This document shows, piece by piece, positions 26,738 through 35,300 of a stretch of DNA of 64,000 nt. The DNA is from Adlercreutzia wanghongyangiae. Its GTDB lineage: Bacteria; Actinomycetota; Coriobacteriia; Coriobacteriales; Eggerthellaceae. The notes under the pieces are model-generated. The model saw only the letters and a program-made list of their open reading frames with translations. It searched no databases and had not been told where the DNA came from. The stretch covers positions 1 through 64,000 of the forward strand of contig NZ_JAYMFF010000002.1 in the NCBI RefSeq assembly GCF_035989245.1, written 5' to 3'. Position 1 is the stretch's first letter; each line of letters starts with the position of its first letter. The translations under genes and the position numbers were made by a program.

Positions 26738-28087
26738 TTAGAACTCCAGCTCCTGCAAGCGGTCAAAGACCACGTCCTTGCGGGTGAGGAAGTCCCACGG
26801 GTCGAAGATCTCGTCCAGCTTCTCGACCGACAGCAGCGCGGCGGCCTCATCGTCGGCCTCCAGGCGCTCGCGGTAGGTGGGGCCGTCCACGGCGTTCTGG
26901 ATGCCTTCCCACACCTTCATGGCGTTGCGCTGCACGATAACGTAGGCGTCCTCGCGGGTGATGCCGGCGTCCACCAGGGCCAGCAGCACCTTGCTGGAGA
27001 AGATGAGACCCTTGGTGCGCCACAGGTTGTGCTCCATCTTGGCAGGGTAGGTCTGCAGCCCGTCGAGCATCCACTGCATCTTCGCGAACATGTAATCAAG
27101 CGCCGTGAAGCTATCGGCCAGCACCACGCGCTCGGCGCCGGAATGCGAGATGTCGCGCTCGAACCACAGGGCCACGTTGTCGAAGGCCACCTGGGCGTTA
27201 GCTTTCACCACGCGGGCCAGGCCGCACACGCGCTCGGCCGTGATGGGATTGCGCTTGTGGGGCATGGCCGAGGACCCCTTCTGGCCCTTGGTGAACGGCT
27301 CTTCCGCCTCGATGACGTCGGACTGCTGCAGCAAGCGCACCTGCATGGCAATGGACTCCAAAGTGGAGGCGGTCACCGCGAGCGCGGCCATCACCTGGGC
27401 GTGGCGGTCGCGGGCGAGCACCTGGGTGGACAGCGGGTCGGGCGTGAGGCCCAGCTTCTCGCACACGTAGGTTTCCACAGAGGGGTCGATGGAGGAATAG
27501 GTGCCCACCGCGCCCGAAATGGCGCCAGTGGCGGCCACGGCGCGGGCCTCCTCCATGCGCGTGAGGGCGCGCTTCAGGGCCCAGGCCCAGCTGCCGAACT
27601 TCATGCCGAAGGTCATGGGCTCGGCGTGGATGCCGTGGGTGCGGCCGACGCACAGCGTGTTCTGGAACTCGAAGGCACGGCGCTTGCAGGTGGCACCGAG
27701 GCGCTTGATGTCGTCGATGATGATGTCGCAGGCTTGGGTGACCTGGTAGGACAGGGCCGTGTCACCCAAGTCGGAGGAGGTCATGCCGTAGTGCACCCAG
27801 CGGCTCGGCTTCTCGGCGCCTTCGGGAATGTCGGCATCGATGTAGTTGGCCATGCAGGTAGTGAACGCGATGACATCGTGGTTGGTGACCTTCTCGATCT
27901 CGTCGATCTCCTCCACCGTGAAGTCGGCGTGGTCGCGAATCCACTGGGCCTCTTCCTTGGTAATGCCCGCCTGGCCGAGCTCGGCTTGGGCCTCGCAGGC
28001 CAGCACCTCGATCTCCTTCCAGATGGCGAACTTGTTCTCGAGTTCCCAAATGCGGCCCATTTCGGGGCGAGTGTAGCGACCGATCAC
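26738..28087 (-). CDS. purB: Adenylosuccinate lyase
   Basis: 449 residues. It cleaves SAICAR to AICAR plus fumarate, and adenylosuccinate to AMP plus fumarate. The fumarase/aspartase superfamily signature GSSAMPHKRNP is present, with upstream helices YGMTSSDLGDTA and GRTHGIHAEPMTFG carrying the other active-site residues. The start MIGRYTRPEMG is the usual one for the family. It is monocistronic, with a divergent tRNA-Ser 214 bases away. Confidence 0.96.
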   Translation of the reverse strand: MIGRYTRPEMGRIWELENKFAIWKEIEVLACEAQAELGQAGITKEEAQWIRDHADFTVEEIDEIEKVTNHDVIAFTTCMANYIDADIPEGAEKPSRWVHYGMTSSDLGDTALSYQVTQACDIIIDDIKRLGATCKRRAFEFQNTLCVGRTHGIHAEPMTFGMKFGSWAWALKRALTRMEEARAVAATGAISGAVGTYSSIDPSVETYVCEKLGLTPDPLSTQVLARDRHAQVMAALAVTASTLESIAMQVRLLQQSDVIEAEEPFTKGQKGSSAMPHKRNPITAERVCGLARVVKANAQVAFDNVALWFERDISHSGAERVVLADSFTALDYMFAKMQWMLDGLQTYPAKMEHNLWRTKGLIFSSKVLLALVDAGITREDAYVIVQRNAMKVWEGIQNAVDGPTYRERLEADDEAAALLSVEKLDEIFDPWDFLTRKDVVFDRLQELEF

Positions 28088-28301
28088 GTGCGTTTCCTTT
28101 CCTCATGCCCTGCGTGCTCTCGTGGTGAACAGGGTACCAGAAACAGCCCGATTCGTCGGGACTTCTCGCTCAAGCGCCGCTTTCGGATGCGCCGAGGTGC
28201 CGCGAGGTCGTCATCGTGAACAAGTCAACGGGATTCTTTGCGCAGCGGGAAAATATCTCATTGCAGAATGCGGCCGGCTCGGGTAAGATGCATTGTTACG
28301 C

Positions 28302-28392
28302 GGAGGAGTGACCGAGAGGCCGAAGGTGCTCGCCTGCTAAGTGAGTATGCCCCACAAGGGCATCTAGGGTTCGAATCCCTACTCCTCCGCCA
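28302..28392 (+). tRNA. tRNA-Ser (anticodon GCU)
   Basis: Acceptor arms GGAGGAG / CTCCTCC, anticodon stem CTCGC/GTGAG with loop CTGCTAA, the long variable arm typical of serine tRNAs, T-arm GGGTTCGAATCCC and an encoded CCA. Confidence 0.96.
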
Positions 28393-28604
28393 TTCTTTGT
28401 TTCGTTCGCTCTGACGAGACGAACGAACCTCTCGATGCTGCGGCTTTCTGCCGCATTTCATCTTCACCCTTGTTTTGCACGCGGCGTTGGCGAAGCCAAC
28501 TTGGTGCAAAGGCGGGCGAATCTGAAATGCCGCAGAAAGCCTCGTTGACTTTTGCCAAATCTGCGAGTTCTTTTAATTGACTTATCGGGGCGTTTTTATT
28601 TTCC

Positions 28605-28633
28605 CCAAGGCCAGCGGCGGTGGGTGGTGGCGG
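28605..28633. repeat. 29-bp direct repeat, left flank of the AbiF cassette
   Basis: CCAAGGCCAGCGGCGGTGGG plus TGGTGGCGG. It is identical at 28 of 29 positions to 29789-29817, which lies at the 3' end of the neighbouring membrane-protein gene. The 212 bases between tRNA-Ser and this repeat hold no gene I can support. Confidence 0.85.
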
Positions 28634-28696
28634 TGAGCTTTCAAAGAATTTGGCGCGATTTTTAATTTCTGGTTGACCACACGCACCCCCTCTTGT

Positions 28697-28784
28697 TAGA
28701 GTAACTGCCAGTGATGCAGTTGCCGTGGACTCTACGTGAGGCGGTGACAAAGAAAGGTCGCCACCCGCCGGTGGCGGCCTTTTG
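28697..28784 (+). ncRNA. Candidate structured RNA upstream of the AbiF gene
   Basis: TAGAGT-AACTGC (28697-28708) can pair with GCAGTT (28716-28721) and ACTCTA (28729-28734), a two-part helix with a small apical loop. A terminator-type hairpin follows (GGTCGCCACC / GGTGGCGGCC, 28756-28779) and ends in TTTTGATTTT, 18 bases before the AbiF start codon. TTGACC at 28673 could be a -35 element. The size, about 85 bases, and the position suit the small structured RNAs reported next to abiF genes. The exact 5' end is uncertain, because one possible -10 (TAGAGT) is itself part of the helix. Confidence 0.6.
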
Positions 28785-28801
28785 ATTTTCGGGGAGGATG
28801 C

Positions 28802-29758
28802 ATGGTCAAGGGGTTTAAAACGCACGAGGAGCTCGTTGCCCTCATGGAGTCACGAGGCATAACAACCGACTCCAAAACAATCGACATCATAAAACGGGAG
28901 AGCTACTACGCCATAATCAATGGATACAAGTCGCCTTTTCTCGATCGCGAGGCAATGCAGCATACAGCTGAAGATGTTTATCGAGAAGGCACGGCGTTTT
29001 CGCAAATTTACGAATTGTTCTTGTTCGATCGAGACATGAGATCCCTCATATTCCCCTATCTGACCCGCGTTGAATCCATTCTCAAAAATGCTGTCGTCTA
29101 CTCGTTTTGCGAGAGAAACACCTCTCCCGCCGCCTATCTTGATCGCGAGAACTATACAACCGCCAAAGATATGCTTTTCCCAAAAACTTTCGCGGGCAGC
29201 AAGCGAGACGAACATCGCAAGAACTTGGCAACCCTCATGAAAATCCTCAACGGGAAGCTCGCGATCAACAAAAGAACGCGGCCATTCGTAAAGCATTACC
29301 TAGAGGCATACGGGATGGTGCCCCTGTGGGTTCTCCAAAACGACCTTACCTTTGGGAACATGGAGCATTTTTATCAACTTCAAAAACGCGGCGTGCAGAA
29401 TGACGCATGCAAAATCGTCGGAGAAGTATCAGGCAATTCTCAGCGGATCACCCCTCACGACTTGCTCAGAGTGTTTGGAGTACTCGTCGAATTCCGCAAC
29501 ATGTGCGCCCACGACGAACGCATCTATTGCGCCGAGGTTAAAGGTGCCCGACTCGACGGAGCCCTGAGCCTCATTCAACTTGTTCTCCCGCGAGACGAAA
29601 TGATTGAACTGGCCCTATCATATAGGGCCCTTGTTGGAGAATACCTGAGCAAGGCGAATGGGCCTATCCTCCCATCGGTCTTAAGCGACATGAATATGCT
29701 CGCACCCAATATAGAAGCGGATGCTGCCGCAATGTCAGCAGCATCCGATCCGCTATAA
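28802..29758 (+). CDS. Abi_2 family (AbiD/AbiF) abortive-infection protein, HEPN ribonuclease-like
   Basis: 318 residues. It starts with the family's typical KGFKTHEELVALMESRGI segment and contains YYAIINGYKSPFL. The HEPN R-x4-H motif appears as R232-NMCA-H237 in EFRNMCAHDERIY, placing it among HEPN endoribonucleases. Abi_2 proteins abort phage replication by killing or arresting the infected cell. The ATG has GGGGAGGATGC upstream. The gene is AT-richer than its neighbours and flanked by 29-bp direct repeats, so it was probably acquired. A candidate structured RNA lies directly upstream and could be its antitoxin or partner. Confidence 0.88.
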   Translation: MVKGFKTHEELVALMESRGITTDSKTIDIIKRESYYAIINGYKSPFLDREAMQHTAEDVYREGTAFSQIYELFLFDRDMRSLIFPYLTRVESILKNAVVYSFCERNTSPAAYLDRENYTTAKDMLFPKTFAGSKRDEHRKNLATLMKILNGKLAINKRTRPFVKHYLEAYGMVPLWVLQNDLTFGNMEHFYQLQKRGVQNDACKIVGEVSGNSQRITPHDLLRVFGVLVEFRNMCAHDERIYCAEVKGARLDGALSLIQLVLPRDEMIELALSYRALVGEYLSKANGPILPSVLSDMNMLAPNIEADAAAMSAASDPL

Positions 29759-29779
29759 GCCAGCTGATAGTAAGCAACG

Positions 29780-30142
29780 CTACCGATGCCAAGGCCAGCG
29801 ACGGTGGGTGGTGGCGGCAAGGCGCTTTTTGCGGTAGCTGGGGTTGTTCTTGAGGAAGCGGCGGTTGCACAGGCGGGTGATGGCCAAGCCCACCAGACCC
29901 ACGGCCATGAAGCTCAGCGTGAGGTCGAGCACGGCCGGGGCGTGGTCAAAGAGCGCGTACACCGAGGCCAGCGCGAAGAAGCCGCTGATGACGCCGCACA
30001 CCCAGGTGAACACCTGAATGAGCACCTCTTTGGCGCGGGCCGGGGAATGGCGGTAGGTGACCACCAGGTAAATGACGCCCGCCACCAGCGCCAGCAGGAT
30101 AATCAGGGGCACGATGCGGGAGAGGCGGGCGATGAGTCCCAT
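29780..30142 (-). CDS. Small conserved membrane protein (three spans)
   Basis: 120 residues with hydrophobic segments at about 9-29, 45-65 and 73-91, and a basic tail ending RRWPWHR. The ATG is preceded by AAAGGAGCATGCC. Function is unknown. Its last nine codons lie in the right-hand 29-bp repeat of the AbiF cassette, as expected if the cassette entered at the 3' end of this gene and rebuilt it. Confidence 0.7.
   Translation of the reverse strand: MGLIARLSRIVPLIILLALVAGVIYLVVTYRHSPARAKEVLIQVFTWVCGVISGFFALASVYALFDHAPAVLDLTLSFMAVGLVGLAITRLCNRRFLKNNPSYRKKRLAATTHRRWPWHR
29789..29817. repeat. 29-bp direct repeat, right flank of the AbiF cassette
   Basis: The partner of 28605-28633, with one mismatch. 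It is embedded in the 3' end of the membrane-protein gene at 29780-30142. The two copies lie 1,184 bases apart and enclose the candidate RNA and the AbiF gene. Confidence 0.85.
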
Positions 30143-30291
30143 GGCATGCTCCTTTCAGCAAGCGCGGTTGTCTTCGCCCATTCTATCGGCAGCCCGGCCA
30201 TTTCGGCGCGACAACCGCCGCTCTCCAGAGGTTCGTTACGTTCGCGTGCAAGGCAGAGCGAAGCCGAGCCGACGTACGGCGGGGCAACGCG

Positions 30292-31353
30292 CTAGCGGCG
30301 GCTGGGAACGATGGCGGCGCGCAGACCCGACAGGTTGGTCGGGCGCGCCCACCAACCCTGCTTGCCAGCGGCCAGGGCCAGGGCGCTCGCGGCATCGTAG
30401 TCGTCCACCAGGGCGAACGTGGCCGAACCGCTGCCGCACAGCAGCACGTTTTGGGCGCCCACCCGGTCGGCCAGCCACTGGCGCACCGCAACCAGCTCGG
30501 ACAGCAGGGCCTCGGCGGCGGGGGCCAGGTTGTTGACCAGGGGAACGTCGGCGGCATCGGCGGCAGCGCAGGCCGCTTCCAGCACCGCGGGTTGCACGGG
30601 CGTCGGTCGCTCGTCGAAGCGGCGATAGGCCTCGGCGGTGCATACGCCGTCTGCGGGTTTCACCAGCACCACCGCCTGGCGCGACGGAGCCAGCGTGCGC
30701 TCCAGCGTATCGCCCGTACCGCCCAGCTGCGCGCAACCGCCCTGCAGGAAGAACGCCACATCGGCGCCAAGCGAGCGCGCCACGGCCACCACGCGATCGT
30801 CATCGGCGGGAACGTCCCAAAGCTGGGCCAAGGCCACCAGCATGGTGGCGGCGTTCGACGAACCGCCGCCCAAGCCGCCCTGGGCCGGAATGTGCTTCTC
30901 GATGCGCACCGACACGCGCTCGCAATCGCGACGATCCAAGGCACGGGCCAACGCGTCGGCCGCCTTGAACACCAGGTTGTCGGCGGCAGCCACCGCAAGA
31001 CCCTGCCCCGTGCGATCGGACAGGTCGATGCTCACCAGCAGGTTTTCCGCGGGACCGCCCACCGCAACCTCGGCGCGCGACTCCGTGGCCGCTCGTGCCA
31101 CCTCGTCGGCAGAAGCCGGGGCGGCATGCACGTACATCGTGTCGTGCAACGCCAGGGCGTGCATGATAGTGCGCGCCTCATGATAGCCATCGGGACGAAC
31201 CGCGCCGATGGCCAGCAACAAGTTCACCTTCGCCGGCGACACGAGCTTCAGCGACCCCGGCCCCAGAAACGTCGTAGCCGACCACTGAGCGTCGCGGGCA
31301 GCAGCCAGCAGGTTCACCTCAGCTTCGCGATTGCGCTGAGCGTTGTCAATCAT
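30292..31353 (-). CDS. ispE: 4-diphosphocytidyl-2-C-methyl-D-erythritol kinase
   Basis: 353 residues, GHMP kinase superfamily. It phosphorylates CDP-ME in the MEP isoprenoid pathway. The N-terminal SPAKVNLLLAIG carries the catalytic lysine region, QGGLGGGSSNAATML is the ATP-binding glycine loop, and SLGADVAFFLQGG contains the catalytic aspartate. It is longer than the usual 280-310 residues because of extra Ala/Asp-rich loops. The start MIDNAQ overlaps the tadA stop codon by four bases (ATGA), so the two genes are translationally coupled. Longer upstream readings belong to tadA. Confidence 0.93.
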   Translation of the reverse strand: MIDNAQRNREAEVNLLAAARDAQWSATTFLGPGSLKLVSPAKVNLLLAIGAVRPDGYHEARTIMHALALHDTMYVHAAPASADEVARAATESRAEVAVGGPAENLLVSIDLSDRTGQGLAVAAADNLVFKAADALARALDRRDCERVSVRIEKHIPAQGGLGGGSSNAATMLVALAQLWDVPADDDRVVAVARSLGADVAFFLQGGCAQLGGTGDTLERTLAPSRQAVVLVKPADGVCTAEAYRRFDERPTPVQPAVLEAACAAADAADVPLVNNLAPAAEALLSELVAVRQWLADRVGAQNVLLCGSGSATFALVDDYDAASALALAAGKQGWWARPTNLSGLRAAIVPSRR

Positions 31354-31886
31354 TCGCCATCCTTTCGCTTCTTCCGGCGGGCGCGGAAGAAATTGCGCAG
31401 CAGTTCCACGCACGCCTCCTCGTTCATGCCGGGCGTAACTTCGAACTGGTGGTTCAGGCGCTCGTCGGCGTGAATGCGGTACAGCGTGCCCAGCGCGCCG
31501 GCCTTCTGATCGGGCGCGCCGTACACGCACCGGGCGATGCGCGCCTGGTGCATCAGGCCCGCGCACATGATGCAGGGTTCCAAGGTCACGTACACCGTGC
31601 AATCGGACAGCCGCCACGCCTCCAGCACGCGCGCGGCCTCCTTCATGGCGATGAACTCCGCGTGCCCCGCCGGATCGCAATCGGTCTCGCGCCTATTATG
31701 GGCGCGGGCGATCACCCGCGGCTCGGCCAAGGGACGCCGCGTACCACGGTCGATAGGCTCGTACACCACCACGGCGCCGATGGGTACCTCGCCCGCAGCG
31801 CCAGCCGCCTGGGCCTCTTCCAAGGCCAGGGCCATGTACTGTTCGTCCAGTTGTTGCTGCTCTTGCGCGCTCCGATGCTCGTTCAT
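31350..31886 (-). CDS. tadA: tRNA-specific adenosine deaminase
   Basis: 178 residues. It converts A34 to inosine in tRNA-Arg(ACG), a substrate encoded in this window at 53497. The zinc-site motifs HAEFIAM (His plus proton-shuttling Glu) and EPCIMCAG (two Cys) are intact. A 14-residue insert (YEPIDRGTRRPLAE) lengthens the loop before the HAE motif. The start at 31886 gives MNEHRSAQ; longer frames upstream are unsupported. It is the first gene of a tadA-ispE pair. Confidence 0.94.
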   Translation of the reverse strand: MNEHRSAQEQQQLDEQYMALALEEAQAAGAAGEVPIGAVVVYEPIDRGTRRPLAEPRVIARAHNRRETDCDPAGHAEFIAMKEAARVLEAWRLSDCTVYVTLEPCIMCAGLMHQARIARCVYGAPDQKAGALGTLYRIHADERLNHQFEVTPGMNEEACVELLRNFFRARRKKRKDGE

Positions 31887-32046
31887 GGAAGTGATTATAG
31901 CGAATGCGACGAACGCGGCCGGGAAGGGCTGGCTGCACTCTTCCAAATCTCCGTCGCCGGACTGGCGGGCTACGGACCCGAATGGGACGCGGGGCGACAG
32001 CGCCCGCCGAACGCAGCCGCGAAGAGTGCGTCGAAAATCTGCCTCA

Positions 32047-32097
32047 ATTTCCAGATTTCCACGGTTTTGTCCCCCTAAAACGTGGAAATCTGGAAAT
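32047..32097. repeat. Perfect 17-bp inverted repeat
   Basis: ATTTCCAGATTTCCACG and its exact complement CGTGGAAATCTGGAAAT are separated by 17 bases. It lies in the 293-base gap between tadA and surface module 2, which contains no gene I can support. Related sequences (GGAAAACCGGAAATC) occur just downstream. Confidence 0.85.
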
Positions 32098-32179
32098 CGC
32101 GCCTTGTTTTCGGCCCGCAGCGGTGGAAAACCGGAAATCGGGGCGGATTTTCGCGAAGCTGCGGTCGGCGGGGTGCTTG

Positions 32180-32377
32180 CTACTCTTCCTCGGGGTCGTC
32201 GTATTGATGAATCTTGCGGTACAGCAGCCACGACCAGAAGATCACGACCAGCACCGTGGCCGCGGCCCACGCCCAGTCGGCGGCGCACAGGCCCACGCTG
32301 GCGAGCACCACGGCACCCAGGCCGACGGTGATGTACAGCACTACGTCGAAGGGTTTCACGAACAGCTCCTTCCCCAC
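32180..32377 (-). CDS. Small two-span membrane protein of surface module 2
   Basis: 65 residues with two membrane helices (about 12-32 and 34-52) and an acidic tail DDPEEE. It overlaps the 3' end of the wall-protein gene by 22 bases. It corresponds in size, topology and overlap to the 63-residue protein of module 1, but its tail is acidic rather than mixed-charge. Function is unknown. Confidence 0.75.
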   Translation of the reverse strand: MGKELFVKPFDVVLYITVGLGAVVLASVGLCAADWAWAAATVLVVIFWSWLLYRKIHQYDDPEEE

Positions 32378-35300
32378 TTACGGCGCGCGTCGCCTTCGCC
32401 GTGAGCGCGTGCCTCTTGGCGCAGGCGCATCATGGTGTAGGCGCTGGTGAGCAGAATCATCAGCGCGAACAGGGGGTGCAGCGGACACGGACCCAGAATG
32501 CCGCCAGTTTGCGGAAGCTCGTGAATGCGGGAGGCCCAGCCAGAGCCACGGCCCGCGCCGTCGCCCGAGCCGTTGCCCGCGCCCGAGCCGTTGCCGCCAT
32601 TGCCCGCACCCGAGCCATCGCCGTTGCCGTTGCCCGTACCGTCCATGGAGCCGCCGGCAGTGCTCTCGCGCACTTCGTAGGCGAGGCGCAGGGTGGTGGT
32701 GTTGCCCCAAGCATCGGCTATCGTCTGGTCGGCGTACCACAGGCTCGGCGCCGAGCGATCGATGGCGTTCACCGCCTTGCGATAGGCGTCGAACAGGTGC
32801 ACCTCGCCGCGCGTGACCGCGCTGCGCGTGTTGCCTGCGGTGCCGTCGTCAGCCGCGAACGCATAGCGGCTTGCGATGAACGCGCTCATGGCCTCCGGCG
32901 TTACCCGCTCGTCGGCCGTACTCACGATCACGTGGTCCTCCACCACAGAATGGGTGAGCCCCGTGTCGGGGTCCACGGTCACCTCGGAAGGCGCCAGCGG
33001 CGTGCCCGGCGGCGTGCCGCCGGGATTGCCGGGGTCGGTGCCGCCCGGTCCCTCGGACCCGCCAGGTTGCGAAGGCGTCACCGAGGGCGAGCTGGATGTA
33101 ACCATATAGCGCAGACGGATGGTGACGGTGTTGCCGTTCTGGTCGGCCACCTTCCAGGTGATGCGCCACGAGCCCGGGCGGGAGAGGTCGATGGCGTTCA
33201 CCGCGCGGCCCTGGGCGTCGGCCAGGGCCAGCGCCAGCTCCTTCATAGCGCCGCCGCCCTCGGGCGTGAAGGTGTAGCGGCGCAGCATGAGGCTGCGGGC
33301 GTCGGCCATGGTCAGGCTGCCGCCGGGCTGCACCTTCACGTACATGGCGTCCTCGATGTCGGCGTGCTGGGTGCCGTCGGGCGCCACGGTGGGCGGGTAG
33401 GCCGGGTCGATGGGCCGCGGCTTGGGGTTCAGGGGGTCGTCACCCGGCTGCGGATTCGGGTCGGTGCCGGGGTCGGGCGTGACGACGGCGCCGGGAACGC
33501 GGGAGCTCACCAGGTGGTAGGTGAGCCGCACGGTGGTGCTGTTGCCGGCCGCGTCGCGCACCAAGTAGGTGATCAGGTAGTCGGCCGCGCGGGACGTGTC
33601 GATGGCCGACAGCTGGTTGCCGGCGGCGTTCTTCATCGACTGCACGGTGACGGTCACCCCGCTGCCGCCGTCCACGTCGGTGGGCAGGAAGTGGCGCCGC
33701 AGCAGGGCCTCGGCGCCCGAGCCGTCCATGGTGCCGTGGCAGACGGCCTCCGTCACCTCGCACTCCACCTCGACGGACTGCGCACCGTCGGGGCCCTCCG
33801 TCACCGGACCCAAGGGCTCGATCGGCTCTCCGGGCTGCTTCGGCCCCGTGGGGTCGGCGGGGTCGGTCGGCTTCAGCGGCCGTATGACAGGGCACTCGTC
33901 GCGAAACACCTCGTAGGTCAGATTCACCGTCGAAGTGTTGCCGTCGGCGTCGGACCGCGTGTAGGAGATGAGGTAGGCACCGGGCTTTGACAGGTCGATA
34001 GATCCCACGGGATCGCCGCTGGCGGTCGCCATGGTCAGCGATCGCTCGGTCGTGGCACCGCCCCCGAGGGCGGCGAAGGTGTAGCGGCCTTCCATCAGCT
34101 CGCGCGCAGCCTGAAGCGAAAGCGTCGCGCCGGTCTGCGCGGGCACGCGCATCTTGTCGGACATCACCGCATGGTGCGTGCCGTCGGGATGAATATGGGG
34201 AGGATCACTCGGCTCCAGCGGTGCCGGATCCGGATCGGTGGGCGTCGGACGTGGCTTCACTTCCGGCGCCTTGCTCTTGACCAGGTGATACGTCAGGCGA
34301 ACCGTGGTGGTATTGCCCTCGTCGTCGGCCGCCAAGTAGGTGATAAGGTAGTCGGCCGGCCGGGAAAGGTCGATGGACGACACGTCGCCGCCCGCGAGTT
34401 CCTTCATGGACTGCACCGTCAGATGCACGCGCGCGTCGTCCAACGTCGCCACATTGAAGTGGCGCTCCAGCAGCGCGAGCGCGCCGACCTGGTCCATGGT
34501 CCCCGGGCCCGTCGCCTCGGTTGCCTCGCAATCCACCGTGGCGTGCTGGGTGCCGTCGGGATCGGTGGTCACCGGGCCAGACGGGGAAACCGGGTCGCCA
34601 GGCTCCGTCGGACCGTCGGGGTCGTTGGGGTCCACGGGCACAATCGGGCGCACCAGGGGGCAGTTGTCCCGAATGGTGGCGTAGTGCAGCAGGATGGTGG
34701 TCGTGTTGCCCTGGGCGTCGGTGATGACACGGCGGACGGTGCACTCGCCGGGAGCCTTCGTGTCGAAGGAGGCGATCGCGTTGCCCGCGGCGTCCAGCAG
34801 CTCGTCGGAGACGGACACCGGCGCGGCCGTGGACGTGGCCGCGTAGCGGTAGTCCATCATGGCCGAGGCCTCGGACTTCTCCAGCAGCCCTCCGAAGGGC
34901 GGCGACGCCGGGTCTATCATCTCGGACACGCTCTCCTCGATCACCGCGTGCCTGAGACCCTCGCCGTCCTCCGTGACCTTCGGCGCGGGCACCGGGTCGG
35001 AGCCCGGCCCCAGCTCCGGCCCCACGGGCGGCGCGTAGCCCGGGTCGGAGGGGCCCAGGACGCTGCCCGCCGGCCGCTCGACGGCGGGCGGCTCGGTGGA
35101 CGACACCTTCAGCGGCGCCGACAGGTTGCCCGCCGCGTCCTCGGCGACGTAGTAGCCGTTGGGCAGCTTGCCGACGGCCTGGGTGGGCTTCCCGTCGCCG
35201 TCCGTCAGGTCGAACGGCCTGTAGACCCCGGCCCTCGCGCCCGACGCCACCGCGCCCGACGACCCCGTGCGGTACAGCCGCCAGATGCCCGACGTCGCCT

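Noticed and set aside
28379..28825. 148-codon leftward frame over the AbiF upstream region
   Set aside because: Low-complexity Pro/Ser/Arg composition, no ribosome site, and it crosses the repeat, the candidate RNA and the AbiF start.
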